Of a stretch of DNA of 64,000 nucleotides, positions 1 through 16,679 are shown piece after piece. Below the pieces are notes generated by a model, which did no database searches, was not told the origin of the DNA, and saw nothing but the letters and a program-made list of their open reading frames with translations. Position 1 is the first letter of the stretch. Every line of letters starts with the position of its first letter. Location of the stretch: positions 27,867,637 through 27,931,636 of the forward strand of contig NC_083339.1 of assembly GCF_019175385.1 (NCBI RefSeq). Direction: 5' to 3'. The DNA is from Lycium barbarum (taxonomy: Eukaryota; Streptophyta; Magnoliopsida; Solanales; Solanaceae). A program made the position numbers and the translations under genes.

Positions 1-584
1 TTTGTTTTTGTTTTTTTAGGAGAAATTTGATAGTATTTCATTCAAGATAGATTTCAAGTACAAAGCAGGTGGCCTTATACAATCCAGCAAAAGGAAACAA
101 CATGACTCTAACGACTAAGGACACTAGTCCAATCAGATTCTAGACTAACAACTTTGTGGGAACTTAATTGAATTACACAAGACGAAATTGTAAATAACAG
201 GAAAACAATATAAGGATTAAGAGATAATTAACTCTTCTCTGATGTTCAGAGTAGTTGGGGGGTTTTTGGATTTTGGATATGGGATCTTTCCATTCACTGC
301 CCTTTCTCGGAGGGTGGGGGAGATTCCATCATTAGGGTTTTTCTCTTCTCTGTAATCTTCATCTCATTACAGAGTAGTTGGATTTTGGATCTGGATTCTT
401 TCCATTTGAGAAGAGCATTCACCGCCCTTTCTATAACCTTGGAGGGTGGAGGAGATTCCATTAGGGGCAAAAATTCAAAGAAAATATGAAAGAGAGAGAA
501 AATTAAGTACCATCTTTATTGAGCTCTTGTTAAGGTAGATAAAGCTGGATTTCCTCGTTTTTCCATATGTGACATTGCTTAGAG

Positions 585-615
<31 letters not shown>

Positions 616-842
616 TTTTATACATGCAAGGCAAGTCTTTTTTAATTTGTACGCATACGGCAAGTCCTCTTCCATCAATCAGAGCTAGAACGTTAGCTAC
701 GGGTTTTGACTGACTCGATAGCTTTAATTCAAACCTTATATTTTTATTACTAGTAGTATGTAAGTGTGTGCGTGATGTCTTATATTTATTTTCTTTTTCC
801 TTATTTGGTATATAGATATATATTGAATCGAGTAATCAGATA
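1..842. other. Unassigned AT-rich region with a local duplication
   Basis: No coding region is supported. The segment from about 246 to 337 is repeated, diverged, at about 370 to 466. Both copies carry cagagtagttgg, a tttccatt block, a gccctttct block and an ggagattccat block. A short (ATT)n tract lies near 590-615. The purpose is unknown; the repeats may be remnants of a mobile element or of an untranslated region. Confidence 0.5.
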
Positions 843-1544
843 GTTACGTATGGATCCGGCTCCTCTCCATTTTCCCAAGTTCTAGCTTAGATTAGGGACA
901 CATGGCATAGGTTAAAATTAATGGCTAAAATTCAATTGACTAAAATATAGCCCTAATCATGGTGGTTTAGATAATTAATAACTTGTCCATAAATAAATAT
1001 ATTAAAAAATTTCTCTTCCCCCCCCCCCCCAACCGCATCAGTCTTCTTCCAATGTGTAACGACCCGTTTGGCCTTTACTGCGTTTCCGACCCTTTTGATC
1101 CTTTTCCGAGCTTTATTAGCTCATATTTGACCTGCGGAGATCACTGACATGCTTCCCAAGGTTATCGGAGTTGATTTGGGTAAGTTTCGGGAAATTTGGC
1201 TTAAAAGCGAAAAATGGTTGACTCAAAGTTGACTTTTGGGTAAACAGACGTTTTTCGGGAATTCGTGGATTCCGAGAGGTCCGGATGGTCTGTTAGAACT
1301 TGTGTGCATATTCAGTTCGGTTTCCAATGCACTCGGGTGCATTTTGGGACTTGGTTTGGATTACTAGTTTGGACTTCGGGGGTTGACTCGGTCAACGGGC
1401 CCCCCGATGGAGATTCTGAGACCACGAGCGTGTTCGTAGTGCATTTTTATGGGGGTAGCATATATGGCATGTGAGCAGGTCTTACTGAGTTATTATCGAA
1501 TTTCAGGTGCAAGTTATGAAATTTGAGTATGTAATCTGGTGTCT

Positions 1545-1695
1545 GGTGCCCGCTATGGCGGCACCAGAACCGCTATAGCGGTGCCCCTGTTGCGGCAGAA
1601 GGGCTGTTGTAGCGGCAATGTGAATTGTTAAGGGACAGCTGTGACGGTCTGAGTTACCGTCATAGCGGTCCCGACGCCACAGAAGCGGTAATTGC
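1545..1695. repeat. Short GCGGT/ACCGC palindrome cluster inside the LTR
   Basis: Within about 150 bp there are repeated short inverted motifs such as accgctatagcggt, together with several gcggc, gcggt and agcggcaat words. The equivalent part of the second LTR copy (62440-62535) holds related words (accgccaaagc, gccgaagcggt). The cluster is therefore a conserved feature of this LTR family. Confidence 0.55.
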
Positions 1696-2204
1696 TGAGT
1701 CAGAGGCCTTTTAATGTGTTAAACCCTTAGACACTAAGTCATTTTCCCATATTTCATTCTTGAGGCTTAAGAAGGCGATTTTGGAGGGTTACCACTGAAT
1801 TCTTCTCTAAGGTACCAATCTTGTCTCTAAATCATTCATTAGCTTTTCCTAATCAATAATCCATGCCTAGATTTCTCTTAAATGGTAAAAACAAGGGGGT
1901 TTTGTGGGTTTTCTTCTCTAATGATCTTATGATGATAAAACCTTGTTTATTTGGTGAATTTAGCATGGGTTGGCCTGATATTGATGGGTATTAGCTATTG
2001 TAACTTGTGTCTTCCATTTCCAAGGCTTAATTTGTGAATTCAAGGTTAAGGTTGACATTGAACTCATACATTGCATGCATTCTCATCCTTTATGATATAT
2101 TGTTGATACAGTGATAATACTTGAGGAAATACTGTAACGAGCTGGGCTTAGTTGGATGAGAGTGACGTGAGGACCGAGGTCCGATGTTTATCCCGGAATC
2201 GGGG

Positions 2205-2290
2205 ATATGCGTAGCGATTGCCGAGGTTGTTGCCAGAATCGTGAGATAGCGATTGCCGAGGTTGTTGCCGGAATTGTGAGGTACATGGAC
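2205..2290. repeat. Tandem repeat of gattgccgaggttgttgcc
   Basis: Two adjacent copies of an approximately 36-bp unit (tagcgattgccgaggttg followed by ttgcc) lie just left of the nested LTR. A third diverged copy lies to its right near 7085-7115. This shows that the tandem array belonged to the outer LTR before the nested element inserted. Confidence 0.7.
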
Positions 2291-2319
2291 TTCGCGTGTC
2301 TTCCATGGGTTGTGCTGTC

Positions 2320-7027
<4,708 letters not shown>

Positions 7028-7221
7028 CTGCCGAGATGTGATGTTCCATCATCGGAGTACATGTTTATCGGTGCATATGCATGGTAGCGGTTGCTGAGGT
7101 TGTTGCCGGAACTGTGAGGATACCATGGACTTTGTGGGTCCCCCATGGGTTGTGCTACCGAGATGTGATGTTCCATTATCGGAATACATGTATATACAAC
7201 ATATGCATTGCATACACACTT

Positions 7222-7250
7222 CATACATTATTGCATTGCATTGCATTGTA
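7222..7250. repeat. (ATTGC)n pentanucleotide repeat
   Basis: Several ttgca units occur in a row near the end of the outer LTR. The same word recurs at 63965-64000 in the second LTR copy, so it is an inherited part of the LTR family. Confidence 0.8.
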
Positions 7251-7942
7251 CTATGGCTTTTATTGTGATATTCTTGTGATGTACTTGTGATATATGGATT
7301 CTGACCGAGTATTTTGAGACTTGGCACATTTAGGTTTAGATGCTAAACATAGGTGATGACGTGTACTTGGATTCTAGCTCGTGTTTGACTTATACCTTGT
7401 TGGTTTACATGTTTATCTTATTTTATTGACTTGATATGTGTTAGCTAAACTTAGTCGACCTATGATACCTACCAGTACTTATTATTTGTACTGACCTGCA
7501 CTTGCTGCATTCTTTTATGAATGCAGAGCATCAGGAAGGATCGACCTCTACTCCTCGTGGTTGACTGTTTCAAGGATTTGCTGATTCAAGTCTTACAGGG
7601 GTGAGCATATGGACGTTCGCTGCTCGAAGACTCCTCTATCTACTATGTCTTTATTTCCGTTCTAAGACATATTTTGAGACTATTGATGTATACTTATTAT
7701 TCAGACTTTGTACTATTTAGTTAGATGCTTTTGTATGACCAGACCAGATACTAGGTGTATTTCCATTGTTTCCGTTTTCTTATATTATATTTTTTAGGCT
7801 TTCACTATTTTATTTCTTCCACTATTTTCTATTAACTGTGAATGTGGAGTTAAGGGTTCGCCTACCTAGGTGAAAAAGGTAGGTGCCCGCACGACTTAGT
7901 GAAATTAGGTCATGACACAAATTTACTTGAGTTAATAACTTA

Positions 7943-8130
7943 AAGGATATGGTGCAGCGGATGGTGCTGCTCCTCCCTTAACCAAGGGTCTCGGGTTCGA
8001 TCCCTGGGTATGGAAATAATCCTTGATAGGGAGCGTTTCCCCTTGTATAGGGTCCTACGAAGCACGAATCCGGATATAGTTGGGCTCCAATGCGGGTACC
8101 GGACACCTGGTGGGAAACCAAAAAATATAA
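7943..8130 (+). mobile_element. tRNA-derived SINE
   Basis: The 5' part is tRNA-like (tggtgcagcggatggtgctg, then a B-box-like ggttcgatccc near 7995). A body of about 120 bp and an A-rich tail follow. TAATAACTTA occurs on both sides (7933-7942 and 8131-8140), a 10-bp target duplication. This is a recognisable Solanaceae SINE type. It lies within the right arm of the Mutator-like element. Confidence 0.82.
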
Positions 8131-9166
8131 TAATAACTTACAATTTATCTTCCATTTTTTTGAGTTAATCATTTGTTTGCATTTTTTCTTTGGAACTTTC
8201 TCTTTAAAATTAGATATATGAGGGATACGACACTTCAATATTTTTAATAGTTAGGTGCCTTAATCATAAGAAAACTATGATTGTCTTATTCACATATATT
8301 CTTATTAAATCTATGATTAACGTTTTTGTAATAATTCATCACTAACTTTAGCAACTCAGATTTATCAACCTCGTCGCTACACAATTAGCCTAGCCTAATA
8401 AATTTTCTAAAGAAAATGCAATGAAACTTGCCCCTCTTTCAGCTTTCATACAGTGGTATTTCCATGTAGGGGAAGAAGTGATATCTATTCCTAGAAGCAA
8501 TATACCATTGATTGATATTAGTGGTGTGTAAACTATGTCCGTCATAATTTTATATCTTCATTTGATTAGCCAGCTTCTTTGGAACTGGCTTTTCTCGAAC
8601 CAGTTCATGAATAAAAGCGTTCGGTAAAATTGGAAGAAGAGTGATACGGCTGTGGGAAAAAAAAAAATAGGAAGAGAGAGAAAAAATTTAATATATATAT
8701 TTATTTATGAACAAGTTATTAATTATCCAAATCATGATTAGAACTTTGTTTTAGTCAATTATATCTTAGTCAATAATTTTAACCTATGCCATGTATCCTT
8801 AATCTAAGCTAGAACTTAGAAAAAATGGAAAGAAGGGAAATGGAGAGGAGCCGGATCCGTTATGTATGGCTTATAAGACGTCACTTTATGCCTATAACCA
8901 GAAAGCTTCTACTCATCAGATGGCGACTTTAGGTTTAACATGAATATTTAAAAACAAATGCTTCTCCATCCAAATAGGTAAATATTTCTAGATAAGTTTT
9001 GTAGGGTATGATATGACACATTGAAACACGCATTGGAGGGTGGATTAATGTGGAGTGTCACTAGTGAAACTTGTTTTTTCTGCTCCCACCAGAAAAGTCA
9101 TTTTCCTCATTTGTTTTAAGAAACTTGTGTTCCTAGGGAAAATATTTTTCAAAAATGTTAACTTCT

Positions 9167-9462
9167 TGTAATTTATTTATCTAATGGATGTCCATCAAGA
9201 CTATCTTGGAGAGCAAGATCATTTCTTAGTCACCAAATATTTTGGCCACTACGTTTCCTCTTATACTTTGCCATCAAGGATGTTTGGTCACCAAAACTCT
9301 TGGCCACTATGTGTCCTCTAATTACTTGGCCATCAAGGATTTTTACTTCTATAAATATGAGGCCATATGTTTTGTAACATAGAAGATAAGCAATACACAA
9401 TCTTATCTCTCTATATATATTTCTCCCGTGTATTTATTTTATATTCTTTATTTTATAACACG
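9167..9462 (+). repeat. 5' LTR of the copia element
   Basis: Starts TGTAATTTATTTATC and ends ttttataaca. It aligns along its length with 15859-16149, with only scattered differences (for example ttggagagc against ttgtagagc, ggtcacc against ggtcatc). A TATA-like stretch (ctataaatatgagg) near 9350 is the likely retroelement promoter. Confidence 0.93.
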
Positions 9463-9485
9463 TTATCAGCACGAGACTCTGCCAT
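9463..9485 (+). other. Primer-binding-site region of the copia element
   Basis: The sequence cgttatcagcacgagactct follows directly after the 5' LTR terminus, where minus-strand DNA synthesis would be primed. The position is diagnostic; the tRNA species was not determined. Confidence 0.6.
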
Positions 9486-9539
9486 CTCGAGCAAATACTT
9501 TGAAAGCCTCAAAGGTATTGACTTTCTTTTTCTTAATTA

Positions 9540-10540
9540 ATGGCAAATCTTTCTAAATGTGAATTCGTTGCCTTAGATGTATCTGGCAAAAGCTACATGT
9601 CTTGGGTACTAGATGCCGAAATTCATCTTGATGCGATGGGTCTAGCAGATACCATCAAAGATAAAAATCAGGCATCGAATCAAGACCGTGCCAAGACAAT
9701 GATATTCCTTCGTCATCACCTTGATGAGAGCTTGAAAATGGAATATCTCACTATTAAAGATCCTCTTATGCTGTGGAATAATTTAAAAGATAGTTATGAC
9801 CACCTGAAGATGGTTGTGCTTCCACAAGCACGTTTTGATTGGATCCATTTGAGGCTACAAGATTTTAAATCTATTTGGGTGTATAATTCTGCCATGTTTA
9901 AAATTATTTCTCAGTTGAAATCATGTGGTGAAAATATCACTGATCATGATATGCTGGAGAAAACATTCTCCACTTTCTTGCCTCGAGTATGCTCCTGCAG
10001 TAACAATACCTAGAGATGAAATTCAAGAAATATTCTGATCTAATCTCACATCTTCTAGAGGCTGAACAACATAATGAAAAATCATGAAAGCCGACCTGCT
10101 AATACTGCCCTATTCCCTGAAGTGAATGAGGCAAATTTTCGCTATTCTAGGTGTGGAAGAAGTCGTTGCCCCAGTCGTGGTCATGGTCGTGGTCGAGGAA
10201 GGAATTTTAATCATGATTCTCGTCTTGCACCAAATAATACCCTTCACCACTAGCAATGTAAAAAAAAAAGGATGAAAAGCATGAAGCTGTGCAAAAGAAA
10301 AATTCAGAAAATAAATGTTTCCGATGTGGAAGAAAGGGGCACTGGTCACGTACCTATCATACGCCAAAGCACCTAGTTGAGTTGTATCAAGCCTCTCTCA
10401 AAAAGACAGAAAAAAATGCCGAAGAAAATTTCATTTCTGAAGATAATGTTGAGCTCATGCATCTAGATGTAGCAGATTTCTTTGAACACCCAGAAGGGAA
10501 AATAGATCATCTGATCGGTGATGGATCTATAATAACTTAG
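9540..10540 (+). pseudogene. copia gag remnant with zinc knuckle
   Basis: The frame starts MANLSKCEFVALDVSGKSY and holds the gag core typical of plant copia elements (a WVLDAEIHL segment, then MLWNNLKDSYDH). It breaks at about 10000: the reading shifts and the expected continuation lies in another frame with stops. A separate frame at 10289-10540 contains the nucleocapsid zinc knuckle. The knuckle reads CX2CX4HX4Y (CFRCGRKGHWSRTY), so the fourth zinc ligand, normally cysteine, is tyrosine. Gag would form the virus-like particle; this copy should not. Confidence 0.85.
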
Positions 10541-10680
10541 ATATTTTCATCCGTGTTGTTTGTATTAGCTAATATAGTTATGTTTCTATAGTTATGTAAA
10601 TAAAGTTTGTGTAATGCTTTATTTAATAATATTATCTACTTCAATGTTTACTTTGTCTATTCTTTCATTTTGAAGAATAT

Positions 10681-11354
10681 ATGGAAAATCCTCAAATATT
10701 ATTTGGATCAATGACCAATCATGAAGATATTTGTGTGATTGATAGTGGAACAACGCATGCCATATTCAAAGATGAGAAATACTTTTCTCACTTGCAAAGG
10801 AAAATCGAAAATATTAATATAATTTCTGGCAATTCGAAATTGATTGAAGGCTCCGGAAGAGCTACTATATTTCTGCCTAAGGGGGAGAAACTTGTTATAG
10901 AAGATGCATTATTCTCTTCTAAATCCCCAAGAAACTTGTTAAGTTTCAAAGATATCCGCCGTAATGGGTATCACGTTGAGACATTAAACAAAATAAATGA
11001 TGAATATCTTGTCATTACAAAGAATGTCTCCAGCCAGAAATATATTTTGGAGAAATTACCAACTTTGTCTTCTGGCCTGTATTATGCAAAAATTAGTACA
11101 ATTGAAGCACACTCGATCGTAAACCAGAAGTCTAATGATTCAAGTAATTTTGTGTTTTGGCATAACCGAATAGGTCACCCTGGATCAATAATGATAAGAC
11201 GAATTATTGAAAATTCAAAAGGGCATCCACTTAAGAACTTGAAGATTCTTGAAAGTGGTGAATTTTCATATGCCGCTTGTTATCAGGGTAAATTGATAGC
11301 TAAACCATCTCCAATGAAAGTTGACATTGAATCCCCTGCCTTTCTAGAGAGTAT
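10681..11354 (+). pseudogene. copia protease and pre-integrase region
   Basis: The frame contains the aspartic protease active site (CVIDSGTTHAIF, about residue 18 onward) and the GAG-pre-integrase segment FWHNRIGHPGS. The downstream zinc-binding stretch (FSYAACYQGK) appears to have lost its first cysteine relative to the usual family pattern. The frame is interrupted at 11355 by the nested solo LTR, after agtat. Confidence 0.87.
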
Positions 11355-12799
11355 TGATGTGCCGTGAAATTATCGCACGTGAAATTATCGCACATTCAAT
11401 GTTTTTTGGCTATAAGTTTTACTTGTTTTTTAGCAAGTCTTGGTCTTTTTGATGTGTTTGTGACATGTTGCAGATGTTTAACGTATTTCGGGAGCAAGTC
11501 GTGGAAATGGAGTAAAAAGATGTTCAAAGAAAGAAAATTAACTGAAGCCTGATTTATACGGAGGAACATACGGACCGTATAATATTCATAGTCCGTAAAT
11601 GCCATTGTGGATGCTTAACAGAAAGGGCTCAGACATGAAGTGGAAGTCCAGGCAGAAGTACGGACCGTATAATATTTACGGTCTGTAAATCTCACCGTAG
11701 GTTGGTTCCAGAAGAGTCTTAAAGAGGAGGATTTACGGGCAGGTTATACAAACCGTATAATATTTACGGTCCGTAAAAGTGGATCGTACATCTGACAACT
11801 GGAGAAGATTTTACGGAGAACTGTCACTGATTCTACGGACCGTATAAAATGTACGATCCGTACATCGGTCCGTCGGGGGCAATTTTGTCAATCTTATTTT
11901 GCACGACTTTGACTCTTATAAATACCTTATTTAGGTTTCTTGTAAAGACAATTACAAAAGAACTCAGTTTTATTTTTCCTTAGCATTAGTTACTCATAGT
12001 TTTGAAGTCTTTTGGGAGATTACAAACAATTGCAATTAATTTCTCTTCAATTCCAAGCAATCAATTGTAAGCATTATGATTCCCATTATTTCTTATTGTT
12101 CTTCTTCCTCTATGAGTAGCTAATTTCCCTTACTAGGGTTGTGAACCCAATTGATGGGTGTTTTGTGACAGGGTTTGTGATTGATATACACATAATGGAT
12201 TATTATGGTTTATTTATTCTTCATTCTTCATTCACAATTAATGGTTGCAAACATTGATTAAAGCCATAAACCTTGATTTATTTAGGAAAATAATTAGGGT
12301 TGGTAAGAATAAATAACAAGGACTCAAAGCTTTAAACTTTGTTTAATAAATTCACTTAGGAATAAGAAGAATTTACTTGTCATGATTAATCGTTCTTCAT
12401 AGTTACTTTCTTATATTTGAAAAAATCATAGAAAGAGATAATCTTTATTTATTGGGAAATAGTAGAGATTCATATAGAGAATAAGTGCATTCATATAATG
12501 ATCCATTAGAAGTATATCAAGATCAATACTCATGATCATACACTTTATCTAACGGGGACACAACCTTAGTTTCCTTTACCATAAATTTCCACCAAAGCAA
12601 GTAGATAGCAATTAGTTATAGAAAAACCAACTTTTACCAAAATCATCGGATTAAGACATTAGACCTAAACTTAGCATCCTACGACTTTAGTAACCTTTTC
12701 ACACCATATTCCCTGTGGGATTCAACCCCAACCTTGTTAGGTTACTATATTTGACAACGTCCGCGTTATACCATTAATAGGTGTAATTTGAGTGTATCA
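11355..12799 (+). mobile_element. Solo LTR (1,445 bp) nested in copia integrase
   Basis: The integrase frame stops at 11354 and resumes at about 12803 (HGDIC). The insert starts TGATGTGCCGTG and ends GAGTGTATCA, with agtat (11350-11354) and cgtat (12800-12804) on the two sides: a 5-bp duplication with one mismatch. Its 3' end, with a ccctgtgggattcaacccc block and a gacaacgtccgcg block, is typical of many plant LTRs. There is no internal coding region. It holds an array of imperfect palindromes at 11571-11861. Confidence 0.8.
11571..11861. repeat. Array of four imperfect palindromes (ACGGACCGTATAATATTTACGG type)
   Basis: Four units lie at about 11571-11597, 11660-11688, 11751-11776 and 11834-11861. 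Each has the form cggaccgtat, an AT-rich centre, then atttacggtccgta or a close variant. Spacing is about 80-90 bp. Each unit could form a hairpin or bind a dimeric protein. They lie in the 5' third of the solo LTR. Confidence 0.85.
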
Positions 12800-12802
12800 C
12801 GT

Positions 12803-13489
12803 ATACATGGGGATATATGTGGACTATTCATCCACCTTGTGGGTCATTCAAATATTTTATGGTTCTAATAGATGCATCTTCAAGATGGTCTCATGTGTGC
12901 CTCCTATCGTCTTGCAACCTGGCGTTTGTGAAATTATTGGCACAAATAATACGCTTAAGGGCACAGTTTTCGAATTATCTCAGCCTCGATAATGCCGGAG
13001 AATTTACGTCTCAATCTTTTGATGATTATTGTTTGTTAGTTGGGATAAAAGTTGAACATCCTGTAGCTCATGTTCATACCCAAAATGGCCTTGCTAAGTC
13101 ATTTATTAAACGACTACAATTGATAGCAAGACCACTACTTATGGAAAACACGGTTGCCTACTACCATATGGGGTCATGCTATCTTACATGTAGCATCTCT
13201 TATTCGTCTCAGACCGACTCATTATAATAAATACTCCCCGTCACAATTAGTATTTGGTCATGAACCAAATATTGCTCATCTCCGAATCTTTGATTGTGTT
13301 GTATATGTGCCGGTAGCACCACCACAGCACACTAAGATGGGCCCCCAAAGAAGGTTAGGAATATATGTTGGGTTTAAATCACCCTCTATTATTCTCCATC
13401 TTGAGTCATTGACGGGAGATTTATTCACTGCCCGATTTGCAGATTGTCGATTTGATGAAATATATTTTCCACAATTAAGGGGAGAGTGA
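12803..13489 (+). pseudogene. copia integrase core, catalytic Glu replaced
   Basis: Two overlapping frames carry the integrase core: the first catalytic Asp in FMVLIDASSRWSH, the second in LDNAGEFTSQSFDDY, and the expected third position in HTQNGLAKSFIKRLQ. Plant copia integrases have Glu (AES) where this copy has Lys (AKS), so the DDE triad is broken. A frameshift near 13150-13200 moves the reading to the next frame (HYNKYSPSQLVFGHEPNI). The integrase would join element DNA to the host genome. Confidence 0.85.
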
Positions 13490-13510
13490 AAAGAAATCAA
13501 AAGAGAAATT

Positions 13511-13819
13511 GTGTGGAGAGTTTCATCATTATCTCATTTTGATCCACGTGCCCCTATATGTGAACAACAAATCCAGAAGATCATTCACTTGCAAAAAATA
13601 GCAAATCAAATGCCAGACGCATTTACTGATTTGAAAAGGATAACTAAGTCACATATCCCAGCAGAGAATGTGCCTATTCGAATTGATGTTCCAAAGGGAC
13701 AATCTACTAGTGTCATAACCTCTAAATCTCATACACGCCTGAAGCGTGGTAGGCCATTAGGTTCTAAGGATAAAAAATCTAGAAAAAGAAACACGAAAAT
13801 GATCAGAATGACACTATGA
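13511..13819 (+). pseudogene. copia pol linker region
   Basis: A short open segment between integrase and RT. It contains the basic stretch KRGRPLGSKDKKSRKR, commonly found in this linker in plant copia polyproteins. Stops on either side isolate it from the neighbouring domains. Confidence 0.65.
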
Positions 13820-14090
13820 AAGAATATCATGAAGATATTCAAAATTTGATTAATCCTGATACTCCTGAAGATATTAGGGAACCCGAGACTCAAGTGAGTA
13901 AATAACTATAGTTGAGTTCTTCTGGTGATGGGATAGATTTGAATCGATCGAAGATAATGGTGGATAATGTTTTACATATAATGTTGCATTGAGTATTATG
14001 AAAGACATTGAGGATCACGAACCTCAATCTGTCGAAGAATGTCGACGAAGATATGATTGGCCAAAATAGCAAGAAGTAGTTCAATCAGAA

Positions 14091-15074
14091 TTGAGTTCAC
14101 TTGCCAAACGTGAGGTTTTTGAACTGGTAGTCCAAACGCTTAATGGTGTAAAACTAGTTGGCCACAAATGGGTCTTTGTGCGGAAAAGGAATGAGAGAAA
14201 TGAAATTGTGAGATACAAGGCACGCCTTGTTGCACAAGGATTCTCTCAAAGACCCAGTATCGACTATGAAGAAACATATTCACCCGTTATGGATGGCATA
14301 ACATTTCGATATCTCATCAGTTTAGCTGTACATGAAAACCTTGAAATACATCTGATGGATGTGGTTACAGCTTACCTTTATGGCTCACTTGATAGTGAAA
14401 TCTATATGAAAATTCCTGAAGGATTTAAAATGCCTGAAGCAATTAGTTCAAAGTCTCGAGAGATGTATTCAATCAGATTACAAAGATCATTGTATGGTCT
14501 AAAACAATTAAGGCGCATGTGGTACAATCGCCTCAGTGAGTACTTGGTAAATGAAGGTTGTATAAATGATGCCATTTGTCCATGTGTTTTTATTAAGAAA
14601 ACAAAATCAGAGTTCGTTATACTTGCTGTTTATGTTGATGACATAAATCTAATTGGAACTCCAGAAGAGCTCCAAAAGGCGGTTGAATATTTAAAGAAAG
14701 AATTTGAGATGAAAGATCTCAGAAAAACAAAACTTTGTCTTGGTTTGCAGGTTGAACATTTAGCAGACGGGATCTTTATCCATCAATCTGCTTATACCGA
14801 AAAAAAATTAAAACGGTTTTACATGGACATTGCGCATCCTTTAAGTACTCGAATGGTTGTTCGCTCACTTGAAGTGAGTAAAGATCCGTTCCGACCTCAG
14901 GAAGAAAATGAAGAGCTTTTTGGTCCTGAAGTACCATATCTTAGTGCAATTGGTGCACTTATGTATCTTGCTAACGCTACCAGACTTGACATAGCGTTCT
15001 CAGTTAATTTGCTAGCAAGATATAGCTCTTCTCCTACACAAAGACATTGGAACGGAGTTAAGCATATATTGTGA
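14091..15074 (+). pseudogene. copia reverse transcriptase domain
   Basis: An open frame of 327 residues covers most of the RT. It has the fingers motif (NGVKLVGHKWVFVRKRN), the first catalytic aspartate in MDVVTAYLYG, the SLYGLKQ motif and the YVDD active-site box (AVYVDDINLIGT). These residues are intact. Small deviations are visible (for example QLRRMWYN where QSGRMWYN-type sequence is usual). A stop follows at 15072-15074 before the RNase H part. Confidence 0.92.
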
Positions 15075-15620
15075 TATCTGAAGGGAACTAGCGATATGGG
15101 TTTGTTTTATACTAACAAAGGTAGTACAGATCTTGTTGGTTATGCAGATGCAGGTTATTTATCTGATCCACATAAAGCTCGATCTAAAACAGGCTATCTG
15201 TTTACATGCGGAGGTACTGCTATATCATGGTAATCTACAAAGTAGTCCATTATTTCTACTTCTTCGAATCATGCTGAGATAATAACTATTCATGAAGCAA
15301 GTAGAGAATGTGTGTGGTTGAGATCAGTGATACATTTCATCAGAGAAAGATGTGGCTTGAAGTGTGATACAAAAATACCCACAGTATTATATGAAGACAA
15401 TGCTGCATATATAGCTCAATTAAAAGGAGGCTTCATAAAAGGAGATAGAACGAAGCACATTTCACCAAAGTTATTTTCACACATGATCTCCAGAAAAATG
15501 GTGATATTGATGTGCAACAAATTCATTCAAGTGACAATCCTGCAGATTTGTTCACCAAATCTTTGCCAACATCAACTCTTGAGAAGATGATATTCAAGAT
15601 TGGAATACGAAGACTCTGAC
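15075..15620 (+). pseudogene. copia RNase H remnant and pol C terminus
   Basis: The RNase H continues in the same frame past a stop (VGYADAGYLSDPHKARSKTGY, then a second stop after ISW). It resumes at 15312 with YEDNAAYIAQ and ends near 15619 after NPADLFTKSLPTSTLEKM-type sequence in a shifted frame. At least two stops and one frameshift are present. Confidence 0.85.
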
Positions 15621-15844
15621 ATCTGAATTTTGGTCCTTGTCAGGAGGAGTGAAATACGTGTTGTACTCTTTTTACCTTAACCAAGGTTTTGTCCCATTGG
15701 GTTTTCTTGGTAAGGTTTTTAATGAGGCAGCTCTCAAAGCGTATTAGTAGATATGTGTACTCTTTTTCCTTCCTTAGGACTTTTTCTCACAGGATTTTTC
15801 CTAATAAGGTTTTAACGAGACACATCATCTAATTAATGGACATC

Positions 15845-15858
15845 CAAGGGGGGAGTGT
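15845..15858 (+). other. Polypurine tract of the copia element
   Basis: The sequence aaggggggagtgt lies directly upstream of the 3' LTR. This is the expected site for priming plus-strand synthesis. Confidence 0.8.
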
Positions 15859-16149
15859 TGTAATTTATTTATCTAATGGATGTCCATCAAGACTATCTTG
15901 TAGAGCAAGATCATTTCTTAGTCACCAAATATTTTGGCCACTACGTTTCCTCTTATACTTTGCCATCAAGGATGTTTGGTCATCAAAACTCTTGGCCACT
16001 ATGTGTCCTCTAATTACTTGGCCATCAAGGATTTTTACTTCTATAAATATGAGGCCATATGTTTTGTAACATAGAAGATAAGCAATACACAATCTTATAT
16101 ATCTCTATATATTTTCCCCGTGTATTTATTTTATAGTCTTTATTTTATA
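15859..16149 (+). repeat. 3' LTR of the copia element
   Basis: Starts TGTAATTTATTTATC like the 5' LTR and ends near ttttataata, so the last dinucleotide expected to be CA looks mutated. Roughly 95% identical by eye to 9167-9462. Confidence 0.9.
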
Positions 16150-16679
16150 ATAAACTAATCAAACATGGAAAACTTGAAAAATAATTTCCTCAAATCACCC
16201 TTATATTAAAAGGAAGGAGAAACAGAGAAAGGATTATCAGATCTTCCACGTATATATATAGCGCTCTTGGAAGTTCTATCAAGCACTTTAAAGGCTCTTC
16301 TTAATACTCGAACAAAATTTCTTATGCAATGGACAAAAACAGTTGCAAATTAAAGATTTTATATATAAGTTTCCACACACTTGAATACAAACACCACATG
16401 TACATTCCACTCACACACACACTTGTGGATTACTAACTACCTCTAACTAATCAAATACATTACACAACTAGTTACATATTACGTAATATTACTATTTCAA
16501 TCGTTTCAAGTTTTTCATTGATGTGTTGGAATATTTGAGGCCTTTTGTATTGGTACTTGGCAACAACTGGCACCCATACAAAACAAAGAAAATATAATCA
16601 GAAAATATAATCATATTAATCTATGATGATTAAGCACCCAAGGGTGTGGTAGCAGAAAAAATAATTATAACTACTAGAC

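Larger units (their letters stand above)
9167..16149 (+). mobile_element. Ty1/copia LTR retrotransposon, decayed, split by a solo LTR
   Basis: Two near-identical LTRs (9167-9462 and 15859-16149) flank gag, protease, integrase, reverse transcriptase and RNase H remnants in the copia order (integrase before RT). A primer-site-like sequence follows the 5' LTR and a polypurine tract (aaggggggag) precedes the 3' LTR. The coding region carries frameshifts, stops and mutated key residues, and a 1,445-bp solo LTR sits in the integrase region, so it cannot act on its own. I did not find a clean target-site duplication; the 3' LTR terminus is mutated. Confidence 0.95.

Noticed and set aside
7985..8010. 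tRNA-like B-box as a functional tRNA gene
   Set aside because: The rest of a tRNA cloverleaf is missing and the segment has a SINE body, tail and target duplication. The same applies to the B-boxes at 22490-22520 and 38140.
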